64,000 bases of DNA from Xanthomonas sp. SI. Its GTDB lineage: Bacteria > Pseudomonadota > Gammaproteobacteria > Xanthomonadales > Xanthomonadaceae. Shown here piece by piece: positions 38,727 through 48,252 of this stretch. Under the pieces are notes generated by a model. The model saw nothing but the letters and a program-made list of their open reading frames with translations, did no database searches and had not been told where the DNA came from. The translations under genes were made by a program, and so were the position numbers. The stretch's first letter is position 1. The number at the start of each line of letters is the position of its first letter. The stretch lies in contig NZ_CP051261.1 of NCBI RefSeq assembly GCF_014236855.1, positions 930,001 to 994,000 of the forward strand, read 5' to 3'.

Positions 38727-40625
38727 TCAGCCGCGCCGCCACCAGCGCAGGCCGTAGGCCGGCAGGATGCCGTCCCATTCCTGCAGCGTGGCCGCGTCGG
38801 GTCCGCCGTCGGCGATGGCCTGCCATTCGCCAGTGCCCAATGCGTTGCGATCCACCGCCACCGGTTGCGCACTGAAATTGTAGGCCGCGACGAAGTCTGC
38901 GCCGCGCGCGATCCCGAGCAAAGCCGGATCGCCCAGCGGCAACGCCCGCAGCGGTTGCCCGGCAGCCAACGCAGCGGTCGCCGCACGCGCGGCGATCAGC
39001 CGCCGCAGGCGGGTATAGACCTGGCCGGGAAGGCTTGCTTGGTCGTCGCGCCGCGCGGCGCGCTCCCAGTCCATCGGCGGGCGGTGCAGCCAACGGCCTT
39101 CGTGGCGGCGCAGCGGATCGCTGCGATAGTCCGCGTCGTTGCCCAGCGCCAGTTCGTCGCCCATGTACAGCAGCGGGATGCCCGGCATCGCCAGCGCCAC
39201 TGCGTACAACAGCAGCAGGCGTCGGATCGCCAGTTCCAGGGCGGCGGCATCGCCAGCGGCCAGGGCCGCCTCGATGCCGACCAACGCGGCGCTCATGCCG
39301 TTGCTGCCGTGCACGCCGTCGCCGCTGCTCTGGAACGCTTCGCCGCGCGCGTAGCTGCCCGGCACGCCGCCGGCGAAGAAGCGTGCGGCCTGCGCGAGGT
39401 CGAACGGCGCGTTGCCGTCGCTGCCGGCCGCTTCGCGCTGCAGCACGTTCCAGCCGATGTCGTCGTGGCAGCGCACGTAGCTCAGCCACGCGCAGGCCGG
39501 CGGCAGCGCCGGCGTCTGTGCGATCGCGCCCTGCACGATGTCGCCGCGCTGCGCGGCCAGCGCCACCCAGCCGGCGGCCATCAGCGTGCTGTGGTAGGCC
39601 AACTGGCATTCGTGGCCGCGTGCGTCGCCGTCGCCGAAGTAGGGCGGCAGCTGCGCCATCGGCACGATCGCCTCGGCCTTCAGCAGCACCGCCGGCGCGG
39701 CGATGTCGGTGAGCGCGCGCAACGCCTGCAGGATGGTGTGCGCCTCGGGCTGGTTCATGCAGTCGCTGCCTTCGCGCTTCCACAGGTAGGCGGTGGAATC
39801 CAGCCGGAACACTTCCACGCCCAGGTTGGCCAGGCGCAGCAGGGCCAAGGCCATCTCGCCGAACACCGCCGGGTTGCTCCAGTCCAGGTCCCATTGATAG
39901 GGATAGAACGTGGTCCACAGCCAGGCCTGGGCGTCCTCGACCCAGGTGAAGTTGCCCGGCGCGGTGTGCGGGAACACTTCGCCCAGGGTGCGTTCGTAGC
40001 GGTCGGGCAGGTCGCGGTCGGCGAAGTGGTGGTAGTAGTCCAGGTAACGCGCGTCGCCCCGTTTGGCGGCCAGCGCCCAGGGGTGGTCGTCGGCGGTGTG
40101 GTTGAGCACGAAGTCGGCGCACAGGCTGATGCCGGCGCCGCGCAGGCGCGTGGTCAGGGCGACCAGGTCGGCGTTGTCGCCGAGCCGTGGCTCGACCTGG
40201 CCGTAGTCGCTGACCGCGAAGCCGCCGTCGTTGTCGCCGTCGCGCATGCGCAGGAACGGCAGCAGGTGCAGGTAGCGCACGCCCAGTTCCTGCAGGTAGG
40301 GCACGCGTTCGCCGACGCCGGCCAGGGTGCCGGCGAAGCGGTCGGCGTAGGCGCTGTAGCCGAGCATCGACGGCTCGCCGAACCAGTCCGGCGCGCGCGC
40401 CGCATCCAGTTCGGCCAGTGCCGGCGGGCGCGCGCGGATCGTGGCGGCGACCGCGTCGAGCCAGCGCGGCAGCCATTGCGCGTAGTGCGGATGCTCGCCG
40501 TACAGGGCCTGCAGGGCGGCGAACAGACGTGGGCCATGGGCGCCGTAGCGCGCGTGCGCGCCGGGCTGTGCGGCCAGTGCCGCGTGCATGCCGGGGTGAT
40601 CGAAGAGGGGAAAAGCGGTGTTCAT
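38727..40625 (-). CDS. suxB: Amylosucrase (GH13)
   Basis: A 632-residue cytosolic alpha-glucan-forming enzyme that transfers glucose from sucrose and releases fructose. The length matches known amylosucrases. Catalytic residues are Asp276 (VFRLDSTAYLW), Glu318 (LLKAEAIVP) and Asp388 (RCHDDIGW). The early blocks LGVRYLHLLPFL, GGFAVSDYGQVEP and CADFVLNHTADDHPW fit. It is downstream of the TonB-dependent receptor gene on the same strand, within a locus that also has a transporter and a LacI-type regulator, the arrangement of the Xanthomonas sux genes. Confidence 0.93.
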   Translation of the reverse strand: MNTAFPLFDHPGMHAALAAQPGAHARYGAHGPRLFAALQALYGEHPHYAQWLPRWLDAVAATIRARPPALAELDAARAPDWFGEPSMLGYSAYADRFAGTLAGVGERVPYLQELGVRYLHLLPFLRMRDGDNDGGFAVSDYGQVEPRLGDNADLVALTTRLRGAGISLCADFVLNHTADDHPWALAAKRGDARYLDYYHHFADRDLPDRYERTLGEVFPHTAPGNFTWVEDAQAWLWTTFYPYQWDLDWSNPAVFGEMALALLRLANLGVEVFRLDSTAYLWKREGSDCMNQPEAHTILQALRALTDIAAPAVLLKAEAIVPMAQLPPYFGDGDARGHECQLAYHSTLMAAGWVALAAQRGDIVQGAIAQTPALPPACAWLSYVRCHDDIGWNVLQREAAGSDGNAPFDLAQAARFFAGGVPGSYARGEAFQSSGDGVHGSNGMSAALVGIEAALAAGDAAALELAIRRLLLLYAVALAMPGIPLLYMGDELALGNDADYRSDPLRRHEGRWLHRPPMDWERAARRDDQASLPGQVYTRLRRLIAARAATAALAAGQPLRALPLGDPALLGIARGADFVAAYNFSAQPVAVDRNALGTGEWQAIADGGPDAATLQEWDGILPAYGLRWWRRG

Positions 40626-40667
40626 GATGGGCCGCGCCCGGGAGCCGGGCGCGACGGGCTCCTTGGG

Positions 40668-43109
40668 TCAGAAATCGTAGCGCACGCCGACGCTGGCGGT
40701 GCGGCCGGGGATGGAGCGGGCGCGGATGATGGCATTGTCCGGAATGCTCGCGTCCTCGGCTTCGGTCAGGCCGAAGGCGTCGAACAGGTTGTTGACGTTC
40801 AGCGACAGCGTCAGCGCATCGCTGACACGGTAGTTGCCGAACAGGTTCACCTGCGTGTAGCCGGGCATCTTCAACTGGTTGCTGTCCTGGGTGTAGGCCG
40901 AGCTGGTGCCGATCGCGTTGACCCCCACCTCGTAGCGCTCGCCGCGGTAGCTGGGAGTCAGTTGCCAGACGAACCTGGCCTGGCGGCGCGGCGTGTGGCC
41001 TTCGTTGGCCGGGGTGATCTGGTCCTTGTCGATGGTCGCATCGGTCCAGGTCGCGCCGCCGTTGATGGCGAAGCCGCCGCTGCGGTAGGCCGCTTCCAGC
41101 TCCAGCCCGTGCGCCTTGTAGGTGCGGTTGAAGAAGCGCTGGCTGGTGGCCTCGTAGTTCTGTTCCTGGGTGCGCGCGGCGAAGGCGGTGGCGAACACGC
41201 TCAGGCCGCCGGCGCGCCACTTCAGGCCGCCCTCGAGCTGCTTGACGAAGTTCACCGCTTCGTCGGAAGACACCGAGCCGTCGTCGCGCACCACGCCGAA
41301 CAGCAGTCGGTCGGCGTTGGCGCGCGCGCCGCGACTGTAGCGGGCGAACGCGGCCAGATCGTCGTTGAGCATGTAGTTGCCGCCGAGCGAGTACGACAGG
41401 TAGTTCCAGTCGTAATCCACCGGCTTGCGGTTGGCGTAGTCGATCGTCGCCACGCTGCGCTCCGGCGCCTGGATCACGCCGTCGCCATCGACGTCGAGAT
41501 TGTCGACCAGCAGTCCGCCGGCGGTGTCGCCGCGTGCCTTGCCCATGTCATAGCGCACGCTGGCGTCCACGCTCAACGGTCCCTGGTCCCAGCCCAGCGC
41601 CACGTAAGGCGCGTTGATGGTGTAGCGCACGTCGTAGTGGCGGGTGTTGTCGGTGCCCCAGTAGGGCACACCGTAGGCATACAGGCCGTTCTGCGAGAGC
41701 AGGCTGCCGTCGGCCGCGATCACGTCGAGCAGGCGCGAACGGCTGGACACCGACTGCACGTAGGAATTCCAGGTCCAGTCCATGTCGATGACCTGGCGCG
41801 AGCTGTACAGGCCGGCCTTGAGATTGACGTTGCCGCCAGTGCCGTTGCCGAAGTCGCGCGCCAGGCTCAGGTCGTTGACCGCGTTGCCGAGGTCGTTGAT
41901 GCGGGTGTTGAACAGGTGGGTGCGCACCGCCTGGCCGCTGTAGGGTTGGCCGTCGGCATCGCGCAGCGTGGCGCCGACGCCGCCGATCTCCGTCGCCAGG
42001 TTGGCGGCGTCGGCCACCTCGGCCGGGAACGGCGAGACGAAGCGGCCGGAGGTGTCGGCGATACGGAACTTGTCGGTCAGGGTCCAGCCGCCGCCGATGT
42101 CGAACTGCGCCTCGGCGCCGATCGCGCGCGACACCGGGTGCATGCCGTCGCCGAGCTCGACGCGGGTGAGCCGGTTGCTGCCGTCCAGGCTGTTGCTGCT
42201 GCGGAAATACGGGCTGTACAGGGTGTCGCTGCCCGGATCGAAGCTGCCCACATCGTGGAAGTGCGGCGAACCGTCGCTGCCGCTGACCAGCGTAGGCACC
42301 GGCGTGTAGGCGGCGGCGCGGTCGTTGAGGTACTTGGCGTAGACGCGCACGTAGCCGTTGTCGAACAGCCGGGTCAGGTTGGCCTTGAGCTGGCCGCCCT
42401 TGTCGGTGGCGTAGCCGGCGTCGCGCACGCCGTCGCCGCGGCGGTAGTAGCCGCCGACGTTGAACTGCCAGTGCTCGGCGAACGGCGCGCCGTAGTCGAA
42501 GTCCAGGCGCGTGTTGTCGAAGCGGCCGAGGCCGCGGCTGAGGCCGACACTGCCGCCGGCGGTGTCGCCGGTCTTGCTGATGAAGTTGATGATGCCGCCG
42601 GGCGAGTTGCTGGCGAAGGTCGAGGCCGAGCCGCCGCGGATCGCCTCGATGCGCTCCAGGCTGTAGTCGGCGCGCAGGAAGATGTCGGCGTTGCCGAAGG
42701 CGATGTCGCCGAATTCCAGCACCGGCAGTCCGTCTTCCTGCAACTGCAGGAACTTGGCGCCGCCGGAGGCCACCGGCAGGCCGCGCACCGCGATGTTGGC
42801 ATTGCCTTCGCCGCCGCTGGATTCGGAGCGGATGCCGGGGATATTGCGGAAGATCTCGGCGGTCGAGCGCGGCGCGGATTGCTCGATCGCTTCGGCGCCG
42901 ACGGTGCTGACCGACACGCTGGATTTGAGCTTGCTCTTGGCGCTGGCAGTGCCGGTCACGAACACCGAATCCAGGCTGACCACGTCGGCCTGCGCGGGAC
43001 CGGGCTGGGCGGCGGGCGCGGCCGCGTCCTGGGCGCAGGCGGCCGGGGCGGCCAGGGCCGCGGCGACGGCCCAGGCCAGGGTATGCAGGCGGATCGAAGG
43101 GTGGTGCAT
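40668..43109 (-). CDS. suxA: TonB-dependent outer-membrane receptor of the sucrose locus
   Basis: An 813-residue receptor: signal peptide (LAWAVAAALAAPAACAQ), plug domain (about 60-190, with RGGSASTFASNSPGGIINFI) and a 22-strand barrel ending in VGVRYDF with a terminal Phe. The start at 43109 follows GGGAGATA; an extension from 43244 would include the operator and is not signal-like. In characterised Xanthomonas the equivalent receptor imports sucrose with very high affinity. It lies 42 bases upstream of the amylosucrase gene and is divergent from the inner-membrane transporter gene. Confidence 0.92.
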   Translation of the reverse strand: MHHPSIRLHTLAWAVAAALAAPAACAQDAAAPAAQPGPAQADVVSLDSVFVTGTASAKSKLKSSVSVSTVGAEAIEQSAPRSTAEIFRNIPGIRSESSGGEGNANIAVRGLPVASGGAKFLQLQEDGLPVLEFGDIAFGNADIFLRADYSLERIEAIRGGSASTFASNSPGGIINFISKTGDTAGGSVGLSRGLGRFDNTRLDFDYGAPFAEHWQFNVGGYYRRGDGVRDAGYATDKGGQLKANLTRLFDNGYVRVYAKYLNDRAAAYTPVPTLVSGSDGSPHFHDVGSFDPGSDTLYSPYFRSSNSLDGSNRLTRVELGDGMHPVSRAIGAEAQFDIGGGWTLTDKFRIADTSGRFVSPFPAEVADAANLATEIGGVGATLRDADGQPYSGQAVRTHLFNTRINDLGNAVNDLSLARDFGNGTGGNVNLKAGLYSSRQVIDMDWTWNSYVQSVSSRSRLLDVIAADGSLLSQNGLYAYGVPYWGTDNTRHYDVRYTINAPYVALGWDQGPLSVDASVRYDMGKARGDTAGGLLVDNLDVDGDGVIQAPERSVATIDYANRKPVDYDWNYLSYSLGGNYMLNDDLAAFARYSRGARANADRLLFGVVRDDGSVSSDEAVNFVKQLEGGLKWRAGGLSVFATAFAARTQEQNYEATSQRFFNRTYKAHGLELEAAYRSGGFAINGGATWTDATIDKDQITPANEGHTPRRQARFVWQLTPSYRGERYEVGVNAIGTSSAYTQDSNQLKMPGYTQVNLFGNYRVSDALTLSLNVNNLFDAFGLTEAEDASIPDNAIIRARSIPGRTASVGVRYDF

Positions 43110-43228
43110 CGCTATCTCTCCCGAAGCGAGGGGTGACGCGGGTAGGGCCGGCATGCGGCGTGCGACGGCGTGGACCGGCGCGGCGCCCATGCCGGACAGG
43201 CGGTGGGGTGGCGCAGTGATACGGCCTT

Positions 43229-43244
43229 TTGCAATCGATTGCAA
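43229..43244. promoter_or_regulatory. SuxR operator 1
   Basis: TTGCAATCGATTGCAA is a perfect 16-base palindrome with the central CG step typical of LacI-family operators. It lies 120 bases upstream of the receptor start and in the divergent promoter region shared with the transporter gene. Binding by the LacI-type regulator encoded at 44824-45855 is inferred. Confidence 0.82.
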
Positions 43245-43327
43245 TTTTTATCTATGGAAAATTGTTGAAGTCGCCGTAGACAATGTTTGAATGCGGTTTT
43301 TCAAGAAAATCATGGTGCAACGCAGCG

Positions 43328-43343
43328 TTACAAACGATTGCAT
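43328..43343. promoter_or_regulatory. SuxR operator 2 (imperfect)
   Basis: TTACAAACGATTGCAT matches operator 1 at 13 of 16 positions, including the central CGATTGCA half. It lies about 71 bases before the transporter start codon, so each divergent gene has its own nearby site. Confidence 0.65.
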
Positions 43344-43413
43344 AAATCCCAACATCCGCTCCGCCGCCGTGGCGCGCCGCCCGCGGCGTCCTCGGCTTCT
43401 TCCTGTCAGGCTG

Positions 43414-44760
43414 ATGCCCATGCGCTCCGATCGCCCCTTGCTTCCGCTGTCGCGCGTGCTGGCGCTCAACGCTGGTTTCTTCGGCGTGCAGTACAGCTTC
43501 GGTCTGCAGCAGAGCAACATGAGCCCGATCTACAACTACCTGGGCGCCGATCACGCCAGCCTGCCGTACCTGTGGCTGGCCGGGCCGATCACCGGGCTGG
43601 TGCTGCAGCCGGTGGTCGGCGCGCTGAGCGACCGCACCGTCACCCGCTGGGGCCGGCGCATGCCGTACATGGTGGTCGGCGCGCTGGTGTGCAGCCTGTG
43701 CCTGCTGCTGATGCCCTTCAGCGTGGCGCTATGGATGGCGGTGAGCCTGCTGTGGATGCTGGACGCGGCCAACAACGTGGCGATGGAGCCGTATCGGGCC
43801 CTGGTCAGCGACGTATTGGCGCCGCGCCAGCGCCCGCTCGGCTATCTCACCCAGAGCGCGTTCACCGGCCTGGGCCAGACCCTGGCCTATGTGACCCCGC
43901 CGCTGCTGGTGTGGTTCGGCATGAACCAGGACGCGGCCAATGCGCACCATATTCCCTACGTCACCATCGCCGCGTTCGCGATCGGCGCGGGCTTCTCCGC
44001 GGCCTCGATCCTGCTCACCGCGCGCAGCGTGCGCGAGCCGGTGCTGCCGCCGCTGGAACTGGAGCGCCTACGCGCTGCGCCAGTGGGGCCGTTGGCCACG
44101 CTGCGCGAGATCGCCGATGCAGTGCGGCACATGCCGCCGACGATGAAGCAGATGGCGCCGGTGATGCTGTTCCAGTGGTATGCGATGTTCTGCTACTGGC
44201 AGTACATCGTGCTGTCGCTGTCGACCACGCTGTTCGGCACCACCGAGCCGGATTCGCACGGCTTCCGCGAGGCCGGACTGGTCAATGGCCAGATCGGCGG
44301 CTTCTACAACTTCGTCGCCTTCGTCGCCGCGTTCGCGATGGTACCGGTGGCGCGCCGTGTCGGCCCCAAGGCCACGCATGCGGCCTGCCTGCTCGCCGCC
44401 GGCATCGGCATGTGCCTGCTGCCCACGATCCACGACCGCTGGCTGCTGCTGTTGCCGATGATCGGCATCGGCCTGGCCTGGGCGAGCATGATGGGCAATC
44501 CGTACCTGATGCTGGCCGACAGCATCCCGCCCGAGCGCACCGGCGTGTACATGGGCCTGTTCAATCTGTTCATCGTGCTGCCGATGCTGATCCAGATCGT
44601 GACCCTGCCGCTGTACTACGAGTCCTTGCTGCACGGCGACCCACGCAACGTGATCCGCCTGGCCGGCGCACTGATGCTGATGGCGGCGGTGGCGATGCTG
44701 TTGGTCAAGGGCCGGGAATCGGGAATCGGGAATGGGGAATCGAAGAAGGGAAGTCGATAA
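43414..44760 (+). CDS. suxC: Inner-membrane sugar/cation symporter of the sucrose locus
   Basis: A 448-residue major-facilitator protein with about twelve helices and the GPH/sucrose-transporter style: [21 protein letters not shown] after helix 2, [14 protein letters not shown], and [24 protein letters not shown] late. The start was set at 43414 ([16 protein letters not shown]); the 41-residue extension from 43291 would be translated across operator 2 and is not membrane-like. It carries sucrose into the cytosol for amylosucrase. Its last fifteen residues ([15 protein letters not shown]) are encoded by a GGGAATC-type repeat. Confidence 0.92.
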   Translation: MPMRSDRPLLPLSRVLALNAGFFGVQYSFGLQQSNMSPIYNYLGADHASLPYLWLAGPITGLVLQPVVGALSDRTVTRWGRRMPYMVVGALVCSLCLLLMPFSVALWMAVSLLWMLDAANNVAMEPYRALVSDVLAPRQRPLGYLTQSAFTGLGQTLAYVTPPLLVWFGMNQDAANAHHIPYVTIAAFAIGAGFSAASILLTARSVREPVLPPLELERLRAAPVGPLATLREIADAVRHMPPTMKQMAPVMLFQWYAMFCYWQYIVLSLSTTLFGTTEPDSHGFREAGLVNGQIGGFYNFVAFVAAFAMVPVARRVGPKATHAACLLAAGIGMCLLPTIHDRWLLLLPMIGIGLAWASMMGNPYLMLADSIPPERTGVYMGLFNLFIVLPMLIQIVTLPLYYESLLHGDPRNVIRLAGALMLMAAVAMLLVKGRESGIGNGESKKGSR

Positions 44761-44821
44761 GGCTTCAGTTCGCGCCGCCGCGCTTTTCCGATTCCCCACT
44801 CCCGATTCTCCATTCCCGGCT
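44713..44821. repeat. GGGAATC repeats in inverted arrangement
   Basis: GGGAATCGGGAATCGGGAAT at about 44716 on the plus strand faces CGATTCCCCACTCCCGATTC-type sequence at about 44789-44818. The inverted arrangement spans the 3' end of suxC and the gap to the convergent regulator and could form a long stem that separates the two transcripts. Confidence 0.65.
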
Positions 44822-44823
44822 CT

Positions 44824-45855
44824 TCACGCCGAATCACGCACCACCAGGCTAACCGCCAGTTCCACCGATTGCAGCGGTTGCCCGTCGATCAGGCCGAGCA
44901 CGCCGTCCACCAGCAGCCTCGCCGCCTGCGCCAGGTCCTGGCGTACCGTGGTCAGCGGCGGCTGGCTGTAGGTGGCCAGCGGGATGTCGTCGAAGCCGAC
45001 CAGCGAGATGTCCTGCGGCACGCGGTGGCCGGCTTCGGTCAGCGCGCGGATCGCGCCCAGCGCGATCACGTCGGAGGCAGCGAACACCGCATCGGGCGGA
45101 TCGGCCTTCTTCAGCATCGCCCGCGTCAACCGGTAGGCGTCTTCGCTGAGGAAGTGGCTGCGCGCATGCAGCCGCGGATCGAACTCCAGGCCGTGGCGCT
45201 CGAGCATGCGCCGGTAGCCGGCGAAGCGCGGCGCCACCTCCGGCAGTTGTTCGTCGCCTAGGAAGGCGATGCGGCGGCGGCCGATCTCGATCAGGTGCGC
45301 GGTGGCCAGCTCGCCGCCGCGCAGGTTGTCACTGCCGATGCTGACGTAGGCCTGGCCGTCGATGCGGCTGCCCCACACGACCATCGGCAGGCCGCCGCGC
45401 GCGGCGGCGTCGAGCGCGGCGTGCTCGGAACTCTGCCCAAGCATGATCACGCCGTCGGCGCGGCTGCCGTGCGCCAGGTCCTCGACCCAATGGTCCTGGT
45501 GCCGGTCCAGCTTGGACAGCAGCATGCTGTAGCCGCGCGAAGTCAGCGCGTCGGCGAGCAGCGCCAGCATGGTCATCATGAACGGGTCCGACAGCGGCTG
45601 CTCGTGCGCGTGCATCAGCGGCACCGCGACGCAGACGATGTTGGAGCGCCGCGAGCGCAGGCTGCGCGCGGCCAGATCGACGCGATAGCCGGCCTCGCTG
45701 GCCAGTTGCTTGATATAGGCGCGGGTGCGTTGGGCGACCACCGGGTTGTCGGCCAGCGCGCGCGAGACGGTGGATTCGGACACGCCGGCCATGCGCGCGA
45801 TGTCGGCCATCTGCAGGCGCGCGCCTGGCGCGGTGCGGTCGGGTTTGTCGGACAT
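44824..45855 (-). CDS. suxR: LacI-family repressor of the sucrose locus
   Basis: A 343-residue LacI/GalR regulator. The helix-turn-helix and hinge occupy residues 15-70 (QMADIARMAGVSESTVSRAL). The periplasmic-binding-like effector domain includes ADGVIMLGQSSEH, GRRRIAFLGDEQ, DAVFAASDVIALG and LVGFDDIPLATYSQPPLTTV. It is convergent with suxC and probably represses suxC, suxA and suxB through the palindromes at 43229 and 43328 until sucrose or a derivative appears. Confidence 0.93.
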   Translation of the reverse strand: MSDKPDRTAPGARLQMADIARMAGVSESTVSRALADNPVVAQRTRAYIKQLASEAGYRVDLAARSLRSRRSNIVCVAVPLMHAHEQPLSDPFMMTMLALLADALTSRGYSMLLSKLDRHQDHWVEDLAHGSRADGVIMLGQSSEHAALDAAARGGLPMVVWGSRIDGQAYVSIGSDNLRGGELATAHLIEIGRRRIAFLGDEQLPEVAPRFAGYRRMLERHGLEFDPRLHARSHFLSEDAYRLTRAMLKKADPPDAVFAASDVIALGAIRALTEAGHRVPQDISLVGFDDIPLATYSQPPLTTVRQDLAQAARLLVDGVLGLIDGQPLQSVELAVSLVVRDSA

Positions 45856-45942
45856 GCGGTGTCGGCGCTGGCGCAGGGAGCGGAATCGGCAGTGTATGCC
45901 AGCCGCTGCGATGCCAGCGCCAACCCGTGAGGCGGTGCCGGC

Positions 45943-46683
45943 CTAGCCCATGTGCAAGCCGCCGTTGACCGCGTAGTCGGCGCCGGTGACGTAGGCCGCT
46001 TCGTCGGAGGTCAGCCAGCCGCACAGCGCGGCCACTTCCTCGGGCTTGCCGAGCCGGCGCAGCGGCACCGAGGTCGCCAGGCGGTCGAGCACGTCCGGCG
46101 GGAAGCTGCTGATCGCGGCGCTGGCGATATAGCCGGGCGACACCGTGTTGACGGTGACCCCGCGCGAAGCCACTTCCTGCGCCAGCGCGCGGCTGAAGCC
46201 CTGCATCGCCGCCTTGGCGGTGGCGTAGTTGATCTGCCCGATCTGGCCCTTCTGCGCGCTGACCGCGCCGATGTTGACGATGCGGCCCCAGCCGCGCGCG
46301 GTCATGCCGTCCACCACCTGCTTGGTGATGTTGAACAGCGAGTTGAGATTGCTGGCGATCACCGCCTGCCAATCCTCGCGGCTCATCTGCCGGAACAGGG
46401 TGTCGCGGCTGCCGCCGGCGTTGTTGACCAGCACGTCGATCTCGCCGACCTCGGCCTTGACCTTGGCGAACGCGGCGACGGTGGAATCCCAGTCGGTGGC
46501 GTTGCCTTCGGAGGCGACGAAGTCGAAGCCCAGTTCGCGCTGCTCGCGCAGCCACGCCGACTTGCGCGGCGAATTGGGGCCGCAGCCGGCGACCACGGTA
46601 TGTCCGTTGCGCGCCAGCTTCTGGCAGATCGCGGTGCCGATGCTGCCCATGCCGCTGGTGACGTAGGCGATTCGTAGCGTCAT
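45943..46683 (-). CDS. PhaB-like acetoacetyl-CoA reductase with altered active site
   Basis: A 246-residue short-chain dehydrogenase that follows PhaB of Ralstonia closely (VVAGCGPNSPRKSAWL; QKGQIGQINYATAKA; VNTVSPGYIAS). Tyr153 and Lys157 are in place, but the catalytic Ser140 position is Ala (NIGAVSAQ), with a serine two residues later at 142. The nucleotide loop is TSGMGSIG rather than TGGMGGIG. It may still reduce acetoacetyl-CoA using Ser142 or another group, or act on another substrate. No polyhydroxyalkanoate synthase lies in this window. Confidence 0.87.
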   Translation of the reverse strand: MTLRIAYVTSGMGSIGTAICQKLARNGHTVVAGCGPNSPRKSAWLREQRELGFDFVASEGNATDWDSTVAAFAKVKAEVGEIDVLVNNAGGSRDTLFRQMSREDWQAVIASNLNSLFNITKQVVDGMTARGWGRIVNIGAVSAQKGQIGQINYATAKAAMQGFSRALAQEVASRGVTVNTVSPGYIASAAISSFPPDVLDRLATSVPLRRLGKPEEVAALCGWLTSDEAAYVTGADYAVNGGLHMG

Positions 46684-46698
46684 GCAAGAACTCCTTCG

Positions 46699-46794
46699 GA
46701 GTTGGGATTCGGGAGTGGGGATTCGGGATTGGACAAGCGGAGCGGGCCTGGGCTGTTACGAATCCCGAATCCCGAATTCCCAATCCCGGGCGGC
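46699..46794. repeat. GGGATTC repeat pair in the gap before the citrate transporter gene
   Basis: GGGATTCGGGAGTGGGGATTC on the plus strand at about 46700-46725 faces GAATCCCGAATCCCGAATTC at 46759-46778. The inverted repeats lie between two minus-strand genes and can form a hairpin; they belong to the same family as those at 23021 and 44713. Confidence 0.65.
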
Positions 46795-46796
46795 GG

Positions 46797-48122
46797 TCAG
46801 CGCGCCAGCGGAAAGAGGCCGAACAACAAGCCGCCGCCCATCAACAGCAACGACACCAGCACCGCCCACTTGATGGTGAAGCGCTGGTGGTCGGCGAAAT
46901 CGACCTTGGCCAGGCCGACCAGCAGATAGGTCGATGGCACCAGCGGGCTGAGCAGGTGCACCGGCTGCCCGGCCAACGAGGCGCGCGCCATTTCCACCGG
47001 AGTGATGCCGTAGTGGCTGGCCGCTTCGGACAGGATCGGCAGCACGCCGAAGTAGAACGCGTCGTTGGACATGAAGAAGGTGAACGGCATGCTGGCGAGC
47101 GCGGTGATCACCGCCAAGTACGGACCCCAGGCATCGGGAATCACCGCCAGGAAGCTGCGCGACATCGCCTCGACCATGCCGGTGTTGGAGAGGATGCCGG
47201 TGAACACGCCGGCGGCGAAGATCAGCGACACCACCGACAGCACGTTGCCGGCGTGGTTGACCAGGCGCCGGCGCTGCTCGGCCAGGTTCGGATAGTTGAT
47301 CAGCAGCGCCAGCGCGAAGCCGATCATGAACAGCACCGGCATCGGCAGCACGCCGACCACCAGCGCCGCCATCAGCGCCAGGGTCAGCACCAGGTTCACC
47401 CACAGCAGCTTCGGCCGCTTGATGTCCTCGGCGTCCTCCACGGTCGGCAGCGCATCGCCGTCGTCGGCCACGCTGCTGTCCAGCCAGGTGTCGCCCGGCA
47501 GCGCGGCCACGCCGAGCCGGCGCCGCTCCTGCATGCCCAGATACCAGGCCAGCAGCAGGATGCCGGCGATCGCCAGCGCCATCGCCGGCACCAGCGGCAC
47601 GAACACGTCGGCCGGGTCCACGTGCAGCGCGGTGGCCGCGCGCGCGGTCGGCCCGCCCCACGGGGTCAGGTTCATCACCCCGCCGGCGAGGATGGTCACG
47701 CAGGTCAGGTTCAGCGCGTTCATGCCGATGCGCCGGTACAGCGGCAGCATCGCCGACACGGTGATCATGTAGGTGGTGGAGCCGTCGCCGTCGAGCGAGA
47801 TCAGCAGCGCCAGCACCGCGGTGCCGACCACGATCTTCATCGGGTCGCCCTTGACCAGGCGCAGGATGCGCCGCACCAGCGGATCGAACAGGCCGGCGTC
47901 GATCATCACCCCGAAGTACAGGATCGCGAACATCAGCATCACGCCGGTCGGCGCGATCTTCTTGATCCCTTCCAGCATCATCTCGTTGATGCCGGTGCCG
48001 AAGCCGCCGGCCAGCGCGAAGGCGATCGGCACGATGATCAAGGCGACCAGCGGCGACAGCCGCTTGCTCATGATCAGGTACATGAAGGTGATGACCATTC
48101 CGAAACCGAGCGCGGTCAGCAT
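46797..48122 (-). CDS. CitMHS-family citrate transporter
   Basis: A 441-residue inner-membrane symporter of the CitMHS family (metal-citrate:H+). It has about twelve hydrophobic segments, the motif LDGDGSTTYMITVSAMLPLYRR in the first half, NLTPWGGPTARAATAL, and MPFTFFMSNDAFYFGVLPIL in the second half. The central hydrophilic loop is acidic (residues 215-240). It lies beside an OprO/P porin and a TctD/TctE-type two-component system, consistent with regulated citrate uptake. Confidence 0.92.
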   Translation of the reverse strand: MLTALGFGMVITFMYLIMSKRLSPLVALIIVPIAFALAGGFGTGINEMMLEGIKKIAPTGVMLMFAILYFGVMIDAGLFDPLVRRILRLVKGDPMKIVVGTAVLALLISLDGDGSTTYMITVSAMLPLYRRIGMNALNLTCVTILAGGVMNLTPWGGPTARAATALHVDPADVFVPLVPAMALAIAGILLLAWYLGMQERRRLGVAALPGDTWLDSSVADDGDALPTVEDAEDIKRPKLLWVNLVLTLALMAALVVGVLPMPVLFMIGFALALLINYPNLAEQRRRLVNHAGNVLSVVSLIFAAGVFTGILSNTGMVEAMSRSFLAVIPDAWGPYLAVITALASMPFTFFMSNDAFYFGVLPILSEAASHYGITPVEMARASLAGQPVHLLSPLVPSTYLLVGLAKVDFADHQRFTIKWAVLVSLLLMGGGLLFGLFPLAR

Positions 48123-48168
48123 GGGAGTTCCTTGGGTGGTACGGGGGAAAGAGGCGTTGCTGCTGTTT

Positions 48169-48239
48169 TGTAGGAGCGGCTTCAGCCGCGACAGGATCTT
48201 TCCGGTACCGACCTGTCGCGGCTGAAGCCGCTCCTACAG
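48169..48239. repeat. REP-like inverted pair (copy 6)
   Basis: Inverted TGTAGGAGCGGCTTCAGCCG arms with a 30-base spacer, between the porin gene and the citrate transporter gene, which run in the same direction. It may attenuate readthrough or protect the upstream mRNA's 3' end. Confidence 0.9.
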
Positions 48240-48252
48240 AAGTGCGGGAGAC

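Noticed and set aside
38667..43136. A 1489-codon plus-strand frame across the amylosucrase and receptor genes
   Set aside because: It is antisense to two well-supported genes, is compositionally biased (Val/Ala/Arg/Gln), and has no domain. Long antisense frames are common in such GC-rich DNA.
43291..43413. An N-terminal extension of the sucrose transporter
   Set aside because: It would be translated across the second operator, is basic and not membrane-like, and the family N-terminus begins at 43414.
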